From NCBI RefSeq assembly GCF_016722895.1, contig NZ_JAEQNA010000004.1:248001-312000 (forward strand): 64,000 bases of DNA, written 5' to 3'. Positions 45,054 through 55,225 of the stretch are shown piece after piece (within the stretch, counting starts at the first letter, position 1; the number at the start of each line of letters is the position of its first letter). Position numbers and translations under genes: made by a program. Origin of the DNA: Ramlibacter aurantiacus (GTDB lineage: Bacteria > Pseudomonadota > Gammaproteobacteria > Burkholderiales > Burkholderiaceae_C). The notes below the pieces were generated by a model. It worked only from the letters and a program-made list of their open reading frames with translations, was not told the origin of the DNA and made no database searches.

Positions 45054-46052
45054 ATGGATCTCAACTTTCGCACCCTTGACCTGAACCTGCTGCGGGTCTT
45101 CGACCAAGTGATGGCCGAGCGCAACCTGACCCGCGCGGCACGGAATCTGTCCATGACGCAACCGGCGGTCAGCAACGCGCTGACCCGGCTGCGCGACTTC
45201 CTGGGCGACCGCCTGGTGGTGCGCAGCGGGTACGGGGTGGAGCCCACGCCGAGGGCGTTGGCGCTGTGGCCGGCGGTCAGCGATGCCTTGCGCCAGCTGG
45301 AGAACAGCATCGCCCCGGGTGAGTTCGTGCCGGCCGAGGCGAACAACACCTTCCTGCTGGCGATGGCCGACGCGACCGCGGCCGAGCTCATGCCCGGACT
45401 GGTCGAGATCATGGAGCGCGATGCGCCCGGCATTTCCATGCGGGTGCTGCCCTTGACCACGCGCGATCCGCGGCGCCTGCTCGACGAGAGGCATCTCGAC
45501 CTGGCCGTGGGCTACTTCCGTGCGGTGCTGGCAGACCTCACGGCCCAGGCGCAGGCGGGCACCATCGCCGCCTTCGAGCACCAGCGGCTGTACGCCGGCC
45601 AGTACGTGTGCGTCATGCGCCGCGACCATCCCCTGGCCACGGCCGAGCTCTCGCTGGACGCCTACTGCCAGGCCCACCACCTGCTGGTGAGCTTCTCGGG
45701 CCGTCCGTACGGCTTCATCGACGAGGCGCTGGCAGCCCTGAACCGCAAGCGCCGCATCGTGCTGACCGTCAACCAGTTCTTCACCGCCGGCCAGGTCGTC
45801 GCACGCTCGGACCTGCTCACCGTGCTGCCACTGCACTTCCTGCGGGTGACCGGCAGCATCCAGGAGCTGACCTGGCGCGACCTGCCTTTCGAGGTGCCGC
45901 GCGTGCACGTCGATTCGCTGTGGCACCGGCGCATGAGCGCCCGCGCGGACCATCGCTGGCTGCGCCAGGCGGTGTCGGACGCGGCGGCACGGGGCCTGGC
46001 GATGCTGGGCGACACGCTGGAGCGGCCACGCGCCCCGACAATCGCGCCGTGA
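45054..46052 (+). CDS. LysR-family regulator, NodD-like subgroup
   Basis: A 332-residue regulator. The winged helix is at residues 8-65 (LNLLRVFDQVMAERNLTRAARNLSMTQPAVSNALTRLR in pieces, with the usual Gln-Pro-Ala-Val-Ser core). The effector domain contains ADATAAELMPGLVEIME, DLAVGYF and AGQYVCVMRRDHPLA, as in the NodD/LinR group. Inducer unknown. A TGAAT-TCC-ATTCA box precedes the start. Its stop overlaps the GTG of a phosphoesterase gene, so the two are one operon. Confidence 0.88.
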   Translation: MDLNFRTLDLNLLRVFDQVMAERNLTRAARNLSMTQPAVSNALTRLRDFLGDRLVVRSGYGVEPTPRALALWPAVSDALRQLENSIAPGEFVPAEANNTFLLAMADATAAELMPGLVEIMERDAPGISMRVLPLTTRDPRRLLDERHLDLAVGYFRAVLADLTAQAQAGTIAAFEHQRLYAGQYVCVMRRDHPLATAELSLDAYCQAHHLLVSFSGRPYGFIDEALAALNRKRRIVLTVNQFFTAGQVVARSDLLTVLPLHFLRVTGSIQELTWRDLPFEVPRVHVDSLWHRRMSARADHRWLRQAVSDAAARGLAMLGDTLERPRAPTIAP

Positions 46053-46876
46053 AAATCCAGCTTCTGTCCGATCTCCACCTGGAGGCTCATCCGCAGTTCC
46101 AAGCCCGCCCGGCTCCCGGGGCCGAGTTGCTGGTGCTGGCCGGGGACATCGGGTCCTACCAGCCGGGCAGCGGCTTGACCGGGGACGACTTCGGCCTCGA
46201 GCGCTTTTCGCCCCGGCATGGCTGGCCGACGCCGGTGCTGTTCGTGCCCGGAAACCATGAGTACGACAGCCTCGATTTCGACGAGACCCACCAGCGCCTG
46301 CGCGACACCTGCGACCGCTTGGGGATCGATTGGCTGGAGCGCGAGGTCCTCGTGCACCAGGGCATTCGCTTCGTCGGCACCACCTTGTGGACGGACTTCG
46401 AAGCGCTCACCGGGCCGCTGCCGCCAGAAGCCCGCGAGAAGGCCCGGGCCAAGGCCATGCGGGCGGCCAATTTCTACCTGCAGCGCTACAGCGGCACCTA
46501 CCGGGGACAGCCGCTGCTGGCCGATGCCTGGCGTGACCTTGGGCTGCAGTGCCAGGCCTGGCTGCGCGACGCACTGGCCCGGTCGTTCGACGGCACCACG
46601 GTGGTGGTGACGCATTTCGCGCCCAGCCTGCGCAGCGCCGACCCCCGCTACGGGCTCACGCCCGGCACAGCGGCGTTCTGCAACTCCCTGGATGAGCTGT
46701 TCCCGCACGCCGACCTCTGGCTGCATGGCCACCTGCACTGCCCGCACGATTACGTGGTGCAGGGCTGTCGCGTGGTCGCCAACACGCTGGGCTATGCCAG
46801 CAAGGGGGAGCAGGACGGATTCCGGGAGCAGTGGGTCATCGACACGGCCCGGCTGTCCAGCGGCGTCGAGGCCTGA
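46049..46876 (+). CDS. Calcineurin-type metallophosphoesterase
   Basis: A 275-residue phosphoesterase of the calcineurin fold. All metal motifs are present: SDLHLE near residue 6, LAGDIGS near 31, GNHEYD near 69, THFAPS near 188 and GHLHCPHDY near 227. The substrate is unknown. The GTG at 46049 overlaps the LysR stop as GTGA; upstream frame is LysR shadow. Confidence 0.85.
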   Translation: MKIQLLSDLHLEAHPQFQARPAPGAELLVLAGDIGSYQPGSGLTGDDFGLERFSPRHGWPTPVLFVPGNHEYDSLDFDETHQRLRDTCDRLGIDWLEREVLVHQGIRFVGTTLWTDFEALTGPLPPEAREKARAKAMRAANFYLQRYSGTYRGQPLLADAWRDLGLQCQAWLRDALARSFDGTTVVVTHFAPSLRSADPRYGLTPGTAAFCNSLDELFPHADLWLHGHLHCPHDYVVQGCRVVANTLGYASKGEQDGFREQWVIDTARLSSGVEA

Positions 46877-46943
46877 GCGCCACAGAGCCAGAGCGCCGGG
46901 AGACCGTGCTAGCCTCGGTGGCCCTGACTGTTGGAGGTATCCC

Positions 46944-47366
46944 ATGAAAATATTGCTTGCCGCCGACGGCAGCGAATACACCCAGAAGATGGTCGAGTAC
47001 GTGGTCAACCAGCGCACGCTGTTCGACCCCTCGCACGAATACACCGTCTTCAACGCCCAGATCCCGTTGCCCAATCACGCCGCCTCGGTCGTGGGCAGCC
47101 AGGCCACGCATGACTACTACGCCGAGGAAGGCGCGAAGGTCATCGACCCGGTGGTGGAGCGCCTCACCACGGCGGGCCTGCGCGCCTCCGGTACCTACAA
47201 GCCCGGCTCCATCGGCGAGACCATCGCCGAGTTCGCGGAAAAGGGCGGCTACGACCTGATCATCATGGGCTCGCACGGCCACGGCGCGCTCGGTCGGCTG
47301 GTGATGGGTTCGGTGGCCAATCGCGTGCTGGCCCACTGCACGGTGCCCGTGCTGCTGGTGAGATAG
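46944..47366 (+). CDS. Universal stress protein, UspA family
   Basis: A 140-residue single Usp domain. It starts KILLAADGSEYTQKM, has the central DLIIMGSHGHGALGRLVMGS, which is the ATP-binding G-x2-G-x9-G-S pattern, and ends VLAHCTVPVLLV. It is the ATP-binding UspFG/MJ0577-like type. TGGAGGTAT is the ribosome site. A repeat element begins directly after the stop codon. Confidence 0.92.
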   Translation: MKILLAADGSEYTQKMVEYVVNQRTLFDPSHEYTVFNAQIPLPNHAASVVGSQATHDYYAEEGAKVIDPVVERLTTAGLRASGTYKPGSIGETIAEFAEKGGYDLIIMGSHGHGALGRLVMGSVANRVLAHCTVPVLLVR

Positions 47367-47367
47367 T

Positions 47368-47460
47368 CCCCCCCGAAGCGCCTTCGGCGCCGCCCCCCTG
47401 GGGGGCGCCACTCGGCGGCCCGGCAAAGCCGGTTCCGCGGTGGCACTGGAGCGGCCTACC
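47368..47460 (+). repeat. Stop-adjacent REP-like element, copy C
   Basis: It begins within two bases of the uspA-like stop codon. The first hairpin is GCGCC-TTCG-GGCGC, the second CCCCCC-T-GGGGGG, the third CGGC-AAA-GCCG. Compared with copies A and D the first stem has changed on both sides, keeping pairing. Confidence 0.82.
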
Positions 47461-47522
47461 GCTTTGTGTTGGCACTTGCGTCAGGACAACGCTTTTCGTG
47501 CCGGGGTGCTCGCTCGGTGCGC

Positions 47523-48293
47523 CTAATGCAAAAGACGCGGCAGAGCCAGGAAGTTGAGCACGGCGGCGTCGAAGTCGTCGGGTGCTTCGAGGTTCTGCAG
47601 GTGGCCGATGCCGCGCATCTCGTAGTAGGTGCTGCTGGCGATGCGTTGGCCCATCTGTTTCATGACCCGCGGCGGTGCGTGCCGGTCCTGCTCACCAGCG
47701 ACCAGCAAGGTCGGTACATGGATGAGATCCAAGCTGGCGCCGCGGTCGAAGTTCGCCAGCGCCTGCAGTGCGCGGCGAAAGGTCGAGGGATGAACCTGGC
47801 TCATCGCATGCTGGGCCAGCCGCACGCCTTCGGGCAATGAACTGGGGCCCACCATCTGCGGCACCAGCATCTGCGCCACGTCGCCCATGCTGCCGCCATG
47901 ATCGAGCGCGGTCGCGGGATGTTGCACCAGCTGGGCATTGAAGCCGGCAGAGGATGCGCTGGTGCCACACAGCACCAGCCGATCCACCAGCTCGGGCCTG
48001 CGCGCCACCACCTCCTGCGCGACCATCCCGCCCATGTCGTGGCCGATCAGCGTGACGCCGCGGCATTGCAAGGCCTGGATGAGCGCGATGCAGCGCTCGG
48101 CCAGCCCCTTGAACGTGTACGGCTCGATCGGCGGGCTCACGCCGTAGCCGGGCATGTCCCAGGCCACGGCCCGGTAGCCGGCGATGGCCAGCGACTCGAC
48201 CTGCGGCGCGAACGCCAGGTGCGTGGCGGCTATTCCGTGCAGCATCAGCACGGTATGGCCGGCGCCCAGCGTCGTGAAGGTAGGCAAGCTCAT
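47523..48293 (-). CDS. Alpha/beta hydrolase with an Asp at the nucleophile position
   Basis: A 256-residue hydrolase fold enzyme. LHGIAATHLAF (oxyanion region) is near residue 18; the nucleophile elbow reads GHDMGG with Asp86 where most lipase or lactonase relatives have Ser; GEQDRHAPP and GIGHLQNLEAP supply the acid and His. An Asp elbow is typical of epoxide hydrolases and haloalkane dehalogenases. Overall the sequence also resembles enol-lactonases, so the reaction is open. It diverges from the flavin-reductase gene across a MarR-like palindrome. Confidence 0.82.
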   Translation of the reverse strand: MSLPTFTTLGAGHTVLMLHGIAATHLAFAPQVESLAIAGYRAVAWDMPGYGVSPPIEPYTFKGLAERCIALIQALQCRGVTLIGHDMGGMVAQEVVARRPELVDRLVLCGTSASSAGFNAQLVQHPATALDHGGSMGDVAQMLVPQMVGPSSLPEGVRLAQHAMSQVHPSTFRRALQALANFDRGASLDLIHVPTLLVAGEQDRHAPPRVMKQMGQRIASSTYYEMRGIGHLQNLEAPDDFDAAVLNFLALPRLLH

Positions 48294-48330
48294 GGAGTCC
48301 CCCCGCAGTCCTCTGCTTCGGGGCATACTA

Positions 48331-48344
48331 CATGAAATTTCATG
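48331..48344. promoter_or_regulatory. MarR-type operator candidate
   Basis: CATGAAATTTCATG is a perfect 14-base palindrome, AT-rich in a GC-rich genome, in the 66-base gap between the divergent hydrolase and flavin-reductase genes. The MarR gene two places downstream is the obvious candidate binder. Confidence 0.65.
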
Positions 48345-48359
48345 CAAGTCAGCCCTGCC

Positions 48360-48869
48360 ATGAGTCCCTCCCGCCGCGCCCAGACGCCCTCGTTCTCGGC
48401 TCACGAATTCCGGGCGGCGCTGGGCACGTTCGCCACCGGCGTGACCATCGTCACCACGCGCACGCCCGATGGGCTGCCCATCGGCTTGACGGCCAACTCG
48501 TTCAACTCGGTATCGCTCGATCCGCCCCTGGTGCTCTGGAGCCTCTCGCAGGCCGCGGCTTCCCTGGCTGCGTTCCGGGCCGGGTCGCACTACGCCATCA
48601 ACGTCCTGGCGGCCGACCAGAAGCCGCTGGCCGAACGCTTCGCCGCCAAAGGAGCGGACCGCTGGAGCGGCGTGCAGTCGGTCCCCGGCGCGGGCGGCGC
48701 GCCGTTGATCGTGGGCGCCGCCGCCACCTTCGAATGCTTCAACCGCAGCCGCTACGACGAAGGCGACCACGTCATCTTCGTTGGCGAAGTCGAGCGCTGC
48801 ACCTGGCGCGAAGGCGCGGCCCCGCTGTTGTTCCACGGCGGGCGTTTCTTCACTGAACTTCCGCTGTAG
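48360..48869 (+). CDS. Flavin reductase family protein
   Basis: A 169-residue split-barrel FMN protein. FRAALGTFATGVTIVTT, GLTANSFNSVSLDPPLVLWSL and HYAINVLAADQ are the family hallmarks (flavin:NAD(P)H reductase of two-component monooxygenases). The ATG at 48360 is preferred because the upstream ATG at 48342 lies inside the palindrome. No monooxygenase partner is adjacent. It precedes the MarR gene by 21 bases. Confidence 0.88.
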   Translation: MSPSRRAQTPSFSAHEFRAALGTFATGVTIVTTRTPDGLPIGLTANSFNSVSLDPPLVLWSLSQAAASLAAFRAGSHYAINVLAADQKPLAERFAAKGADRWSGVQSVPGAGGAPLIVGAAATFECFNRSRYDEGDHVIFVGEVERCTWREGAAPLLFHGGRFFTELPL

Positions 48870-48890
48870 TGGCGGGCATGGGGGGTGTCC

Positions 48891-49313
48891 ATGGCGGAGC
48901 GATTCGTCGATAACTACCTGGGCCACCTGCTCGGGCAGGCCCACCATGCGCTGTACCGCGACTTCGACGAGCACGTGCGCGCTGCCGGGCTGAGCTCGAT
49001 CGAGTGGCGCGTATTGGCCGCCCTTCATGACGGCGAGGCGCTCACCGTCGGCCAGCTCGCACGCGAGGTGATGTCCAAGCAACCCACCGTCACCAAGCTC
49101 GTGCAACGCATGGCCGAGCAGGGCTGGGTGCTGCTGCGCGCGGACCCCGATGACCAGCGATGCACGCGCGTCGCGGTCACCGCCGCCGGGCGGCGCGTGG
49201 TCAGACCCCTGGTAGAGGAAGCGCGCCTGCACGAAGCGCGCATCCTGCGTGCGCTGGGCGCCGGCGAGACCCGCGTGTTGCGCCGGCTGCTTTCGCGGCT
49301 CGCCGCGCTGTAG
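48891..49313 (+). CDS. MarR-family regulator
   Basis: A 140-residue winged-helix repressor. The DNA-binding part is LTVGQLAREVMSKQPTVTKLVQRMAEQGWV in pieces around residues 50-80, followed by the beta wing with RADPDDQRCTRVAVT. Ligand unknown. GTG at 48885 would add two residues. With the flavin reductase and the divergent hydrolase it forms a small aromatic- or ester-detoxification-like island likely controlled at the 48331 palindrome. Confidence 0.9.
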   Translation: MAERFVDNYLGHLLGQAHHALYRDFDEHVRAAGLSSIEWRVLAALHDGEALTVGQLAREVMSKQPTVTKLVQRMAEQGWVLLRADPDDQRCTRVAVTAAGRRVVRPLVEEARLHEARILRALGAGETRVLRRLLSRLAAL

Positions 49314-49322
49314 CCACCCGGC

Positions 49323-50177
49323 TCAAGCCGTGCGAAGGCCCTGCGCATGGAAGCGCAGGTGCTCCTCCATGAAGGTCGAGATGAAGTAGTAGCCGTGGTC
49401 GTAGCCCGCGTGGCGTCGCAGCTGCAAGGGCTGCCCCACCTGGTTGCAGGCCTGCTCGAGGCGCTCGGGCAGCAACTGCTGGTCACCGAGGAATTTGTCG
49501 GCCAGTCCCTGGTCCACCAGGATCCCACCGGGGTAGGGCGCAGCCGACTGGCGTGCCATCAGCTCGCTCGCATCGTGCGCCGCCCAGGCCGCGCGGTCTT
49601 CGCCCAGATAGCCACTGAAGGCCTTGATGCCCCAGGGGCAGGCGCTGGGTGCGCTGATCGGCGCGAACGCCGACAGCGTGCGGAACAAGCCGGGGTGCCG
49701 CAGCGCCAGCGTCAGCGCCCCATGACCACCCATCGAATGGCCGAAGATCCCGATTCGCGAACGGTCCACCGGCAATTCGCGCGTGACCAGCTCCACCAGC
49801 TCGTCGCAGATCCAGCTCTCCATGCGGTAGTGCGTGCGCCACGCGGGCTGAGTCGCGTCCAGGTAGAAGCCGGCCCCCACGCCGAAATCCCAATGGTCTG
49901 ATTCCCCCGGCACCCCCGCGCCACGCGGACTGGTATCCGGCGCCACCAGCACCAGCCCCAGCTCCGCCGCCACCCGCTGCGCGCCCGCCTTGGCCATGAA
50001 CGTCTCCTCGGTGCAGGTCAGACCCGCCAGGTAGAACAGCGCCGGCAACGGCCGCCCCTCGGCCACCTGCGGCGGCAGGAACACCGAAAACCGCATCGGC
50101 AACCCGATCACCCGCGAGTCATGCCGCATGAAGCGCACCGTGCCCCCAAAGCAGCGGTGCTCGCTCAAGACTTCCAT
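49323..50177 (-). CDS. fghA: S-formylglutathione hydrolase
   Basis: A 284-residue esterase D-type enzyme that releases formate from S-formylglutathione, the second step of glutathione-dependent formaldehyde oxidation. The Ser elbow GHSMGGHGAL is near residue 148, KAFSGYLGED and DQGLADKFL follow, and GYDHGYYFI carries the His. It lies 141 bases downstream of the dehydrogenase gene; the gap holds a REP-like element. Confidence 0.94.
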   Translation of the reverse strand: MEVLSEHRCFGGTVRFMRHDSRVIGLPMRFSVFLPPQVAEGRPLPALFYLAGLTCTEETFMAKAGAQRVAAELGLVLVAPDTSPRGAGVPGESDHWDFGVGAGFYLDATQPAWRTHYRMESWICDELVELVTRELPVDRSRIGIFGHSMGGHGALTLALRHPGLFRTLSAFAPISAPSACPWGIKAFSGYLGEDRAAWAAHDASELMARQSAAPYPGGILVDQGLADKFLGDQQLLPERLEQACNQVGQPLQLRRHAGYDHGYYFISTFMEEHLRFHAQGLRTA

Positions 50178-50228
50178 CTCAATCCTCCAGAACGAAGCAG
50201 CGGCAAGACAGGGCGGCGCGCAGCGCCA

Positions 50229-50318
50229 GGCCCTTCCAGTGCCGCCGCGGAACCGGCTTCGCCGGGCCGCTGGCGGCGCCCCCTGGGGGGAGGCGGCCGA
50301 CAGGCCGCTTCGGGGGGG
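50229..50318 (-). repeat. Stop-adjacent REP-like element, copy D
   Basis: On the minus strand it begins immediately after the stop codon of the formaldehyde dehydrogenase gene. The first hairpin is GCGGCC-TGTC-GGCCGC, the second CCCCC with GGGGG, the third CGGC-GAA-GCCG. It sits within an operon, between adhC and fghA, so it may tune the ratio of the two messages. Confidence 0.82.
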
Positions 50319-51425
<1,107 letters not shown>

Positions 51426-51504
51426 GGGTGTGGCCTCTTCGGGTTGCTTCGGGAAAACGCGAAGTGTCGCATCATGATGAACTCGTCCGCACCGCCATTT
51501 CCAG

Positions 51505-52413
51505 ATGAGAACCCGCCAGGAACACCTCGACACTTTCGCCGTATCCGTCGTTCTCGCCTGCTGCCTGTTCTGGGGTTTCCAGCAGATCCTGATCAAGGCC
51601 ACGCTCCCGGCCGTGCCCCCCCTGTGGCAGGCCAGCCTGCGCTTCGCCGGCGCCACCGCGGTGCTGTGGCTGTGGTGCCGCTGGCGTGGCGTGCCCTTGT
51701 TCAATCGCGACGGCACCCTGGGCGCGGGCCTGCTGGCCGGCGCGCTGTTCGCTGCCGAGTTCGTCTGCATCTATCTCGGGCTGCGCGACACCACGGCCTC
51801 GCGCCTCACGGTGTTCGTGTACACGGCGCCCTTCGTGGTGGCGCTGCTGCTGCCGCGCCTGGTGCCGGTGGAGCGGCTCGGGACGCTCCAGTGGACGGGG
51901 CTCGCGCTGGCGTTCGGCGGCGTGGCCCTGGCCTTCGCCGAAGGCTTCACGCAGCCGGTGGCCGGACCGCGCCAACTGCGCGGCGACGCCCTGGCGCTGC
52001 TCGCGGGCCTGTTCTGGGGCCTGACCACGCTGGTGATCCGCAGCACCCGCCTGGCATCGACCTCGGCCGAGAAGATGCTGTTCTACCAGGGCGGCGTCAC
52101 GGCGGCGGTGGTGCCGCTGTTGTCGCTGGCCTGGGGCGAGAGCTGGTCGCTGTCGTACCCCGCCTGGGCCTGGGGCTCGATCGCCCTGCAGACGCTGATC
52201 GGTGCCTTCGCCAGCTATCTCGCCTGGATGTGGCTGCTGCGTCACTACCCGGCCACCCGCCTGTCGGCCTTCACCTTCCTGGCGCCGCTGTTCGCGCTGG
52301 TGCTCGGCGTGGTCCTGCTCGACGAACCGCTCACCGGGCAACTGGTGGTCGCCCTGGCCGGCGTCGCGATCGGCATCGTGCTGGTGAACCGGGCGCCGAC
52401 GCGTCGCACTTGA
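51505..52413 (+). CDS. EamA/DMT-family exporter
   Basis: A 302-residue membrane protein with ten helices in two EamA repeats (about 15-140 and 160-295). [15 protein letters not shown] and [25 protein letters not shown] are typical of YdcZ/RhaT-like DMT transporters. Substrate unknown. It diverges from adhC across 79 bases and precedes the permease gene by 56 bases. Confidence 0.87.
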   Translation: MRTRQEHLDTFAVSVVLACCLFWGFQQILIKATLPAVPPLWQASLRFAGATAVLWLWCRWRGVPLFNRDGTLGAGLLAGALFAAEFVCIYLGLRDTTASRLTVFVYTAPFVVALLLPRLVPVERLGTLQWTGLALAFGGVALAFAEGFTQPVAGPRQLRGDALALLAGLFWGLTTLVIRSTRLASTSAEKMLFYQGGVTAAVVPLLSLAWGESWSLSYPAWAWGSIALQTLIGAFASYLAWMWLLRHYPATRLSAFTFLAPLFALVLGVVLLDEPLTGQLVVALAGVAIGIVLVNRAPTRRT

Positions 52414-52469
52414 GGCGGCGCGCGGCCGGCTCTACCATTGCTTCTCTTTTTGTAGCGAGGAGCAGGACG

Positions 52470-53798
52470 ATGGGGATGTTCGATTGGACCGCGCGGCCCA
52501 TGGGCGTGATCGCGCAGGGCGGGGTGATCGCGCCGGACGAGCGGCTGCCGTGGCCGCAGACCGCGGTGATGGGCGTGCAGCACGTCATCGCCATGTTCGG
52601 CGCCACGGTGCTGGCGCCGCTGTTGATGGGGTTCGATCCCAACGTCGCCATCCTCATGAGCGGCGTCGGCACGCTGATCTTCTTCATCGTCACCGGCGGG
52701 CGCGTGCCCAGCTACCTGGGATCGAGCTTCGCCTTCATCGGCGTGGTCATCGCGGCCACCGGTTATGCGGGCAAGGGGCTCAACCCGAACATCGGCGTGG
52801 CCCTGGGCGGCATCATCGCCTGCGGCGTGCTCTACGCGCTGATCGGCGCCGTGGTCCACGCCATCGGCACCGGCTGGATCGAGCGCTTCATGCCGCCGGT
52901 GGTCACCGGCTCGGTGGTGGCGGTGATCGGCCTGAACCTGGCCGGCATCCCCATCAAGAACATGGCCCAGAGCGGCTTCGACGCCTGGATGCAGGCGCTG
53001 ACCTTCCTCTCGGTGGCGCTGGTCGCCGTGTTCGCGCGCGGCATGCTGCAGCGCCTGCTGATCCTGGTGGGCCTGATCCTGGCCAGCGTGCTGTACGCCG
53101 TCCTCACCAACGGACTGGGGCTGGGCAAGCCGCTGGACCTGTCCGGCGTGGCCAGCGCCGCCTGGTTCGGCATGCCCAACTTCGCGGCACCGGCATTCAG
53201 CGGGCAGGCCATGCTCCTGATCGCGCCGGTCGCGGTGATCCTGGTGGCCGAGAACCTGGGCCACATCAAGGCCGTCACCGCCATGACCGGGCGCAACCTC
53301 GACGTCTACATGGGCCGGGCCTTCATCGGCGACGGCGTGGCCACCGCGCTGAGCGGCTCGGTCGGCGGCACCGGCGTCACCACCTATGCCGAGAACATCG
53401 GCGTGATGGCGGCCACGCGCATCTACTCCACCGCGGTCTTCCTGGTGGCCGCGCTGATCGCGCTGGTGCTCGGCTTCTCGCCCAAGTTCGGCGCGGTGAT
53501 CCAGGCCATCCCGCTGCCGGTGATGGGGGGCGTCTCCATCGTGGTGTTCGGCCTCATCGCCGCGGCCGGGGCCCGGATCTGGGTCGACGCCAAGGTCGAC
53601 TTTTCGGACAACCGCAACCTGATGGTGGCGGCCATCACCCTGGTGCTGGGCACGGGCGACTTCACGCTGCGCTTCGGCCAGTTCGCCCTGGGCGGCATCG
53701 GCACCGCCACCTTCGGCGCGATCCTGCTGTGGGCCCTGTTCGGCCGCAGCCGGCCGTCGGCCGCCACGGCCGCGGCGGGTGACGCGCCGGTGCGTTAA
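52470..53798 (+). CDS. uraA: NCS2-family uracil/xanthine permease
   Basis: A 442-residue membrane permease with about fourteen segments. [21 protein letters not shown] near residue 36, [15 protein letters not shown] near 265 (the substrate Glu motif) and [19 protein letters not shown] near 305 are the NCS2 signatures. The pattern suggests uracil, but xanthine or another base is possible. Start at the ATG at 52470 with GAGGAG seven bases upstream. Its stop overlaps the stop of the opposite adenosyltransferase gene. Confidence 0.88.
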   Translation: MGMFDWTARPMGVIAQGGVIAPDERLPWPQTAVMGVQHVIAMFGATVLAPLLMGFDPNVAILMSGVGTLIFFIVTGGRVPSYLGSSFAFIGVVIAATGYAGKGLNPNIGVALGGIIACGVLYALIGAVVHAIGTGWIERFMPPVVTGSVVAVIGLNLAGIPIKNMAQSGFDAWMQALTFLSVALVAVFARGMLQRLLILVGLILASVLYAVLTNGLGLGKPLDLSGVASAAWFGMPNFAAPAFSGQAMLLIAPVAVILVAENLGHIKAVTAMTGRNLDVYMGRAFIGDGVATALSGSVGGTGVTTYAENIGVMAATRIYSTAVFLVAALIALVLGFSPKFGAVIQAIPLPVMGGVSIVVFGLIAAAGARIWVDAKVDFSDNRNLMVAAITLVLGTGDFTLRFGQFALGGIGTATFGAILLWALFGRSRPSAATAAAGDAPVR

Positions 53799-54370
53799 CC
53801 GACCGACGGGTCCTGCGCGCGTGCGAGCCGCTCGCTGCGCCAGTACACGTCGTCGCCGCCGTCGAGGCGGTTGAGCACGCGGGCCAGCACGAACATCAGG
53901 TCGGAGAGGCGATTGAGGTACTGGCGGGGGGCCTCGCGCACGGTCTCCACCGCCCCCAGCGCGACCACGCTGCGTTCGGCCCTGCGGGCGACCGTGCGGC
54001 AGACGTGCGCCAGGGCCGCGCCGCGCGTGCCCGCCGGCAGGATGAACTCCTGCAGGCGCGGCAGTTGCGCGTTGTGCTCGGCCAGCGCCCGGTCCAGCGC
54101 CGCCACCGCCTCGGGTTTGAGCAGCTCGAAGCCCGGGATCGACAACTCGCCGCCGAGGTTGAACAGCTCGTGCTGCACCTGCACCAGCAGCTCGCGCACG
54201 GACTCGGGCATGGTCTCGCACAGCAGCACGCCGATGTGCGAGTTCAACTCGTCCACGTCGCCCATGGCCTGGACCCGCGGACTCGATTTCGGCACCCGGG
54301 TGTTGTCGCCCAGCCCGGTGCTGCCGTCGTCTCCGGTGCGGGTGGCGATCTGGGTGAGGCGTTGGCCCAT
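53795..54370 (-). CDS. ATP:cob(I)alamin adenosyltransferase, PduO type
   Basis: A 191-residue trimeric enzyme making adenosylcobalamin. TRTGDDGSTGLGDNTRVPKSSPRVQAMGDVDELNSHIG, in pieces from residue 10, is the PduO ATP-binding signature, and REAPRQYLNRLSDLMFVLAR near 155 completes it. It is likely to serve cobalamin salvage in an organism that also has B12-dependent methionine synthase. Convergent with the permease gene; the stop codons share a TTAA. Confidence 0.94.
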   Translation of the reverse strand: MGQRLTQIATRTGDDGSTGLGDNTRVPKSSPRVQAMGDVDELNSHIGVLLCETMPESVRELLVQVQHELFNLGGELSIPGFELLKPEAVAALDRALAEHNAQLPRLQEFILPAGTRGAALAHVCRTVARRAERSVVALGAVETVREAPRQYLNRLSDLMFVLARVLNRLDGGDDVYWRSERLARAQDPSVG

Positions 54371-54521
54371 GGGACTCTCCGATGCGTGGTCGATCGGCCG
54401 ATTGTGGCGGGCTGGCGCGGCGGGTCGGCGTCCTACGCGGGCTTGCAAGGTCAGCGGATACGGCCGGCGCGCGGGCGACGCCAGGATCGGAGCTGGCCCG
54501 GCGTCCGGGCGGGAGACCTGC

Positions 54522-55148
54522 ATGCGTGCGCGCCGACTCACTGTTGCCCTCGGGGCTGCCCTGGCCCCTCTGTTCACCGTGGCCGCGCTGGCCCAGGCCG
54601 TCGGCGGAGTCGGCGCGGGCGGAGCGGGGGGCGGCGGTGCCGCTGGCGGTGCGGCCGGCGCGAGCGCGGGCATCGGCCGTGTCAATCCGGGCGCCGCGAC
54701 CGGCGGCGGACTCGCATCGCCGTCGCCGTTCCCCGGCGGCTTGCCGTCCCCTGTGCAGGGCACGCTTCCCTCGCCCGCGCCCGGCAACCTGCCCTCTCCG
54801 CTGCCGTTCCCTGGCGGCATCCCCTCGCCGAGCATCCCCACCCCCGGCGCCGTGGACATCGGCGGCGGCACGGGTGGTGCCCCGGTGGTCCCCGTCGTGC
54901 CGGGCGCGGGCGGTGTCCTGCCTGCGCCCGGCCGCGCCGCACCTGCTCCGGGCGGTTTGGCGGGTCCCATCACGCCCACCGACGTAGCCGCCTCCTTCAT
55001 GGCCGCGGACCGTGACGGCGACGGCGAACTGACCCGGGCCGAAGCGCAGTTCCTGCGCGTGTCGCCGTTGAGCTTCGAACAGATGGATCGCAACGGCGAC
55101 GGCCGCGTCAGCCGCTTCGAGTACGAGGACGCCCTGATCCCCCGCTGA
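54522..55148 (+). CDS. Secreted EF-hand protein with Gly/Pro-rich middle
   Basis: A 208-residue exported protein. Signal peptide to about residue 25 (AALAQ), then a Gly/Ala-rich stretch, then a low-complexity Pro-Ser-Pro region with repeats such as LPSP (residues 65-105), a second Gly/Pro stretch, and a C-terminal EF-hand pair: DRDGDGELTRAE near 165 and DRNGDGRVSRFE near 188. The loops keep the calcium ligands. Role unknown; the linker suggests cell-surface exposure. Adjacent to unrelated housekeeping genes. Confidence 0.75.
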   Translation: MRARRLTVALGAALAPLFTVAALAQAVGGVGAGGAGGGGAAGGAAGASAGIGRVNPGAATGGGLASPSPFPGGLPSPVQGTLPSPAPGNLPSPLPFPGGIPSPSIPTPGAVDIGGGTGGAPVVPVVPGAGGVLPAPGRAAPAPGGLAGPITPTDVAASFMAADRDGDGELTRAEAQFLRVSPLSFEQMDRNGDGRVSRFEYEDALIPR

Positions 55149-55225
55149 ACAACGGCTGCTGGCGGCGGCGCCCCGCGGCCGGGCATACACTGCCGGCCGT
55201 CCTTCATTCCCCGCCGGACGCTGCC

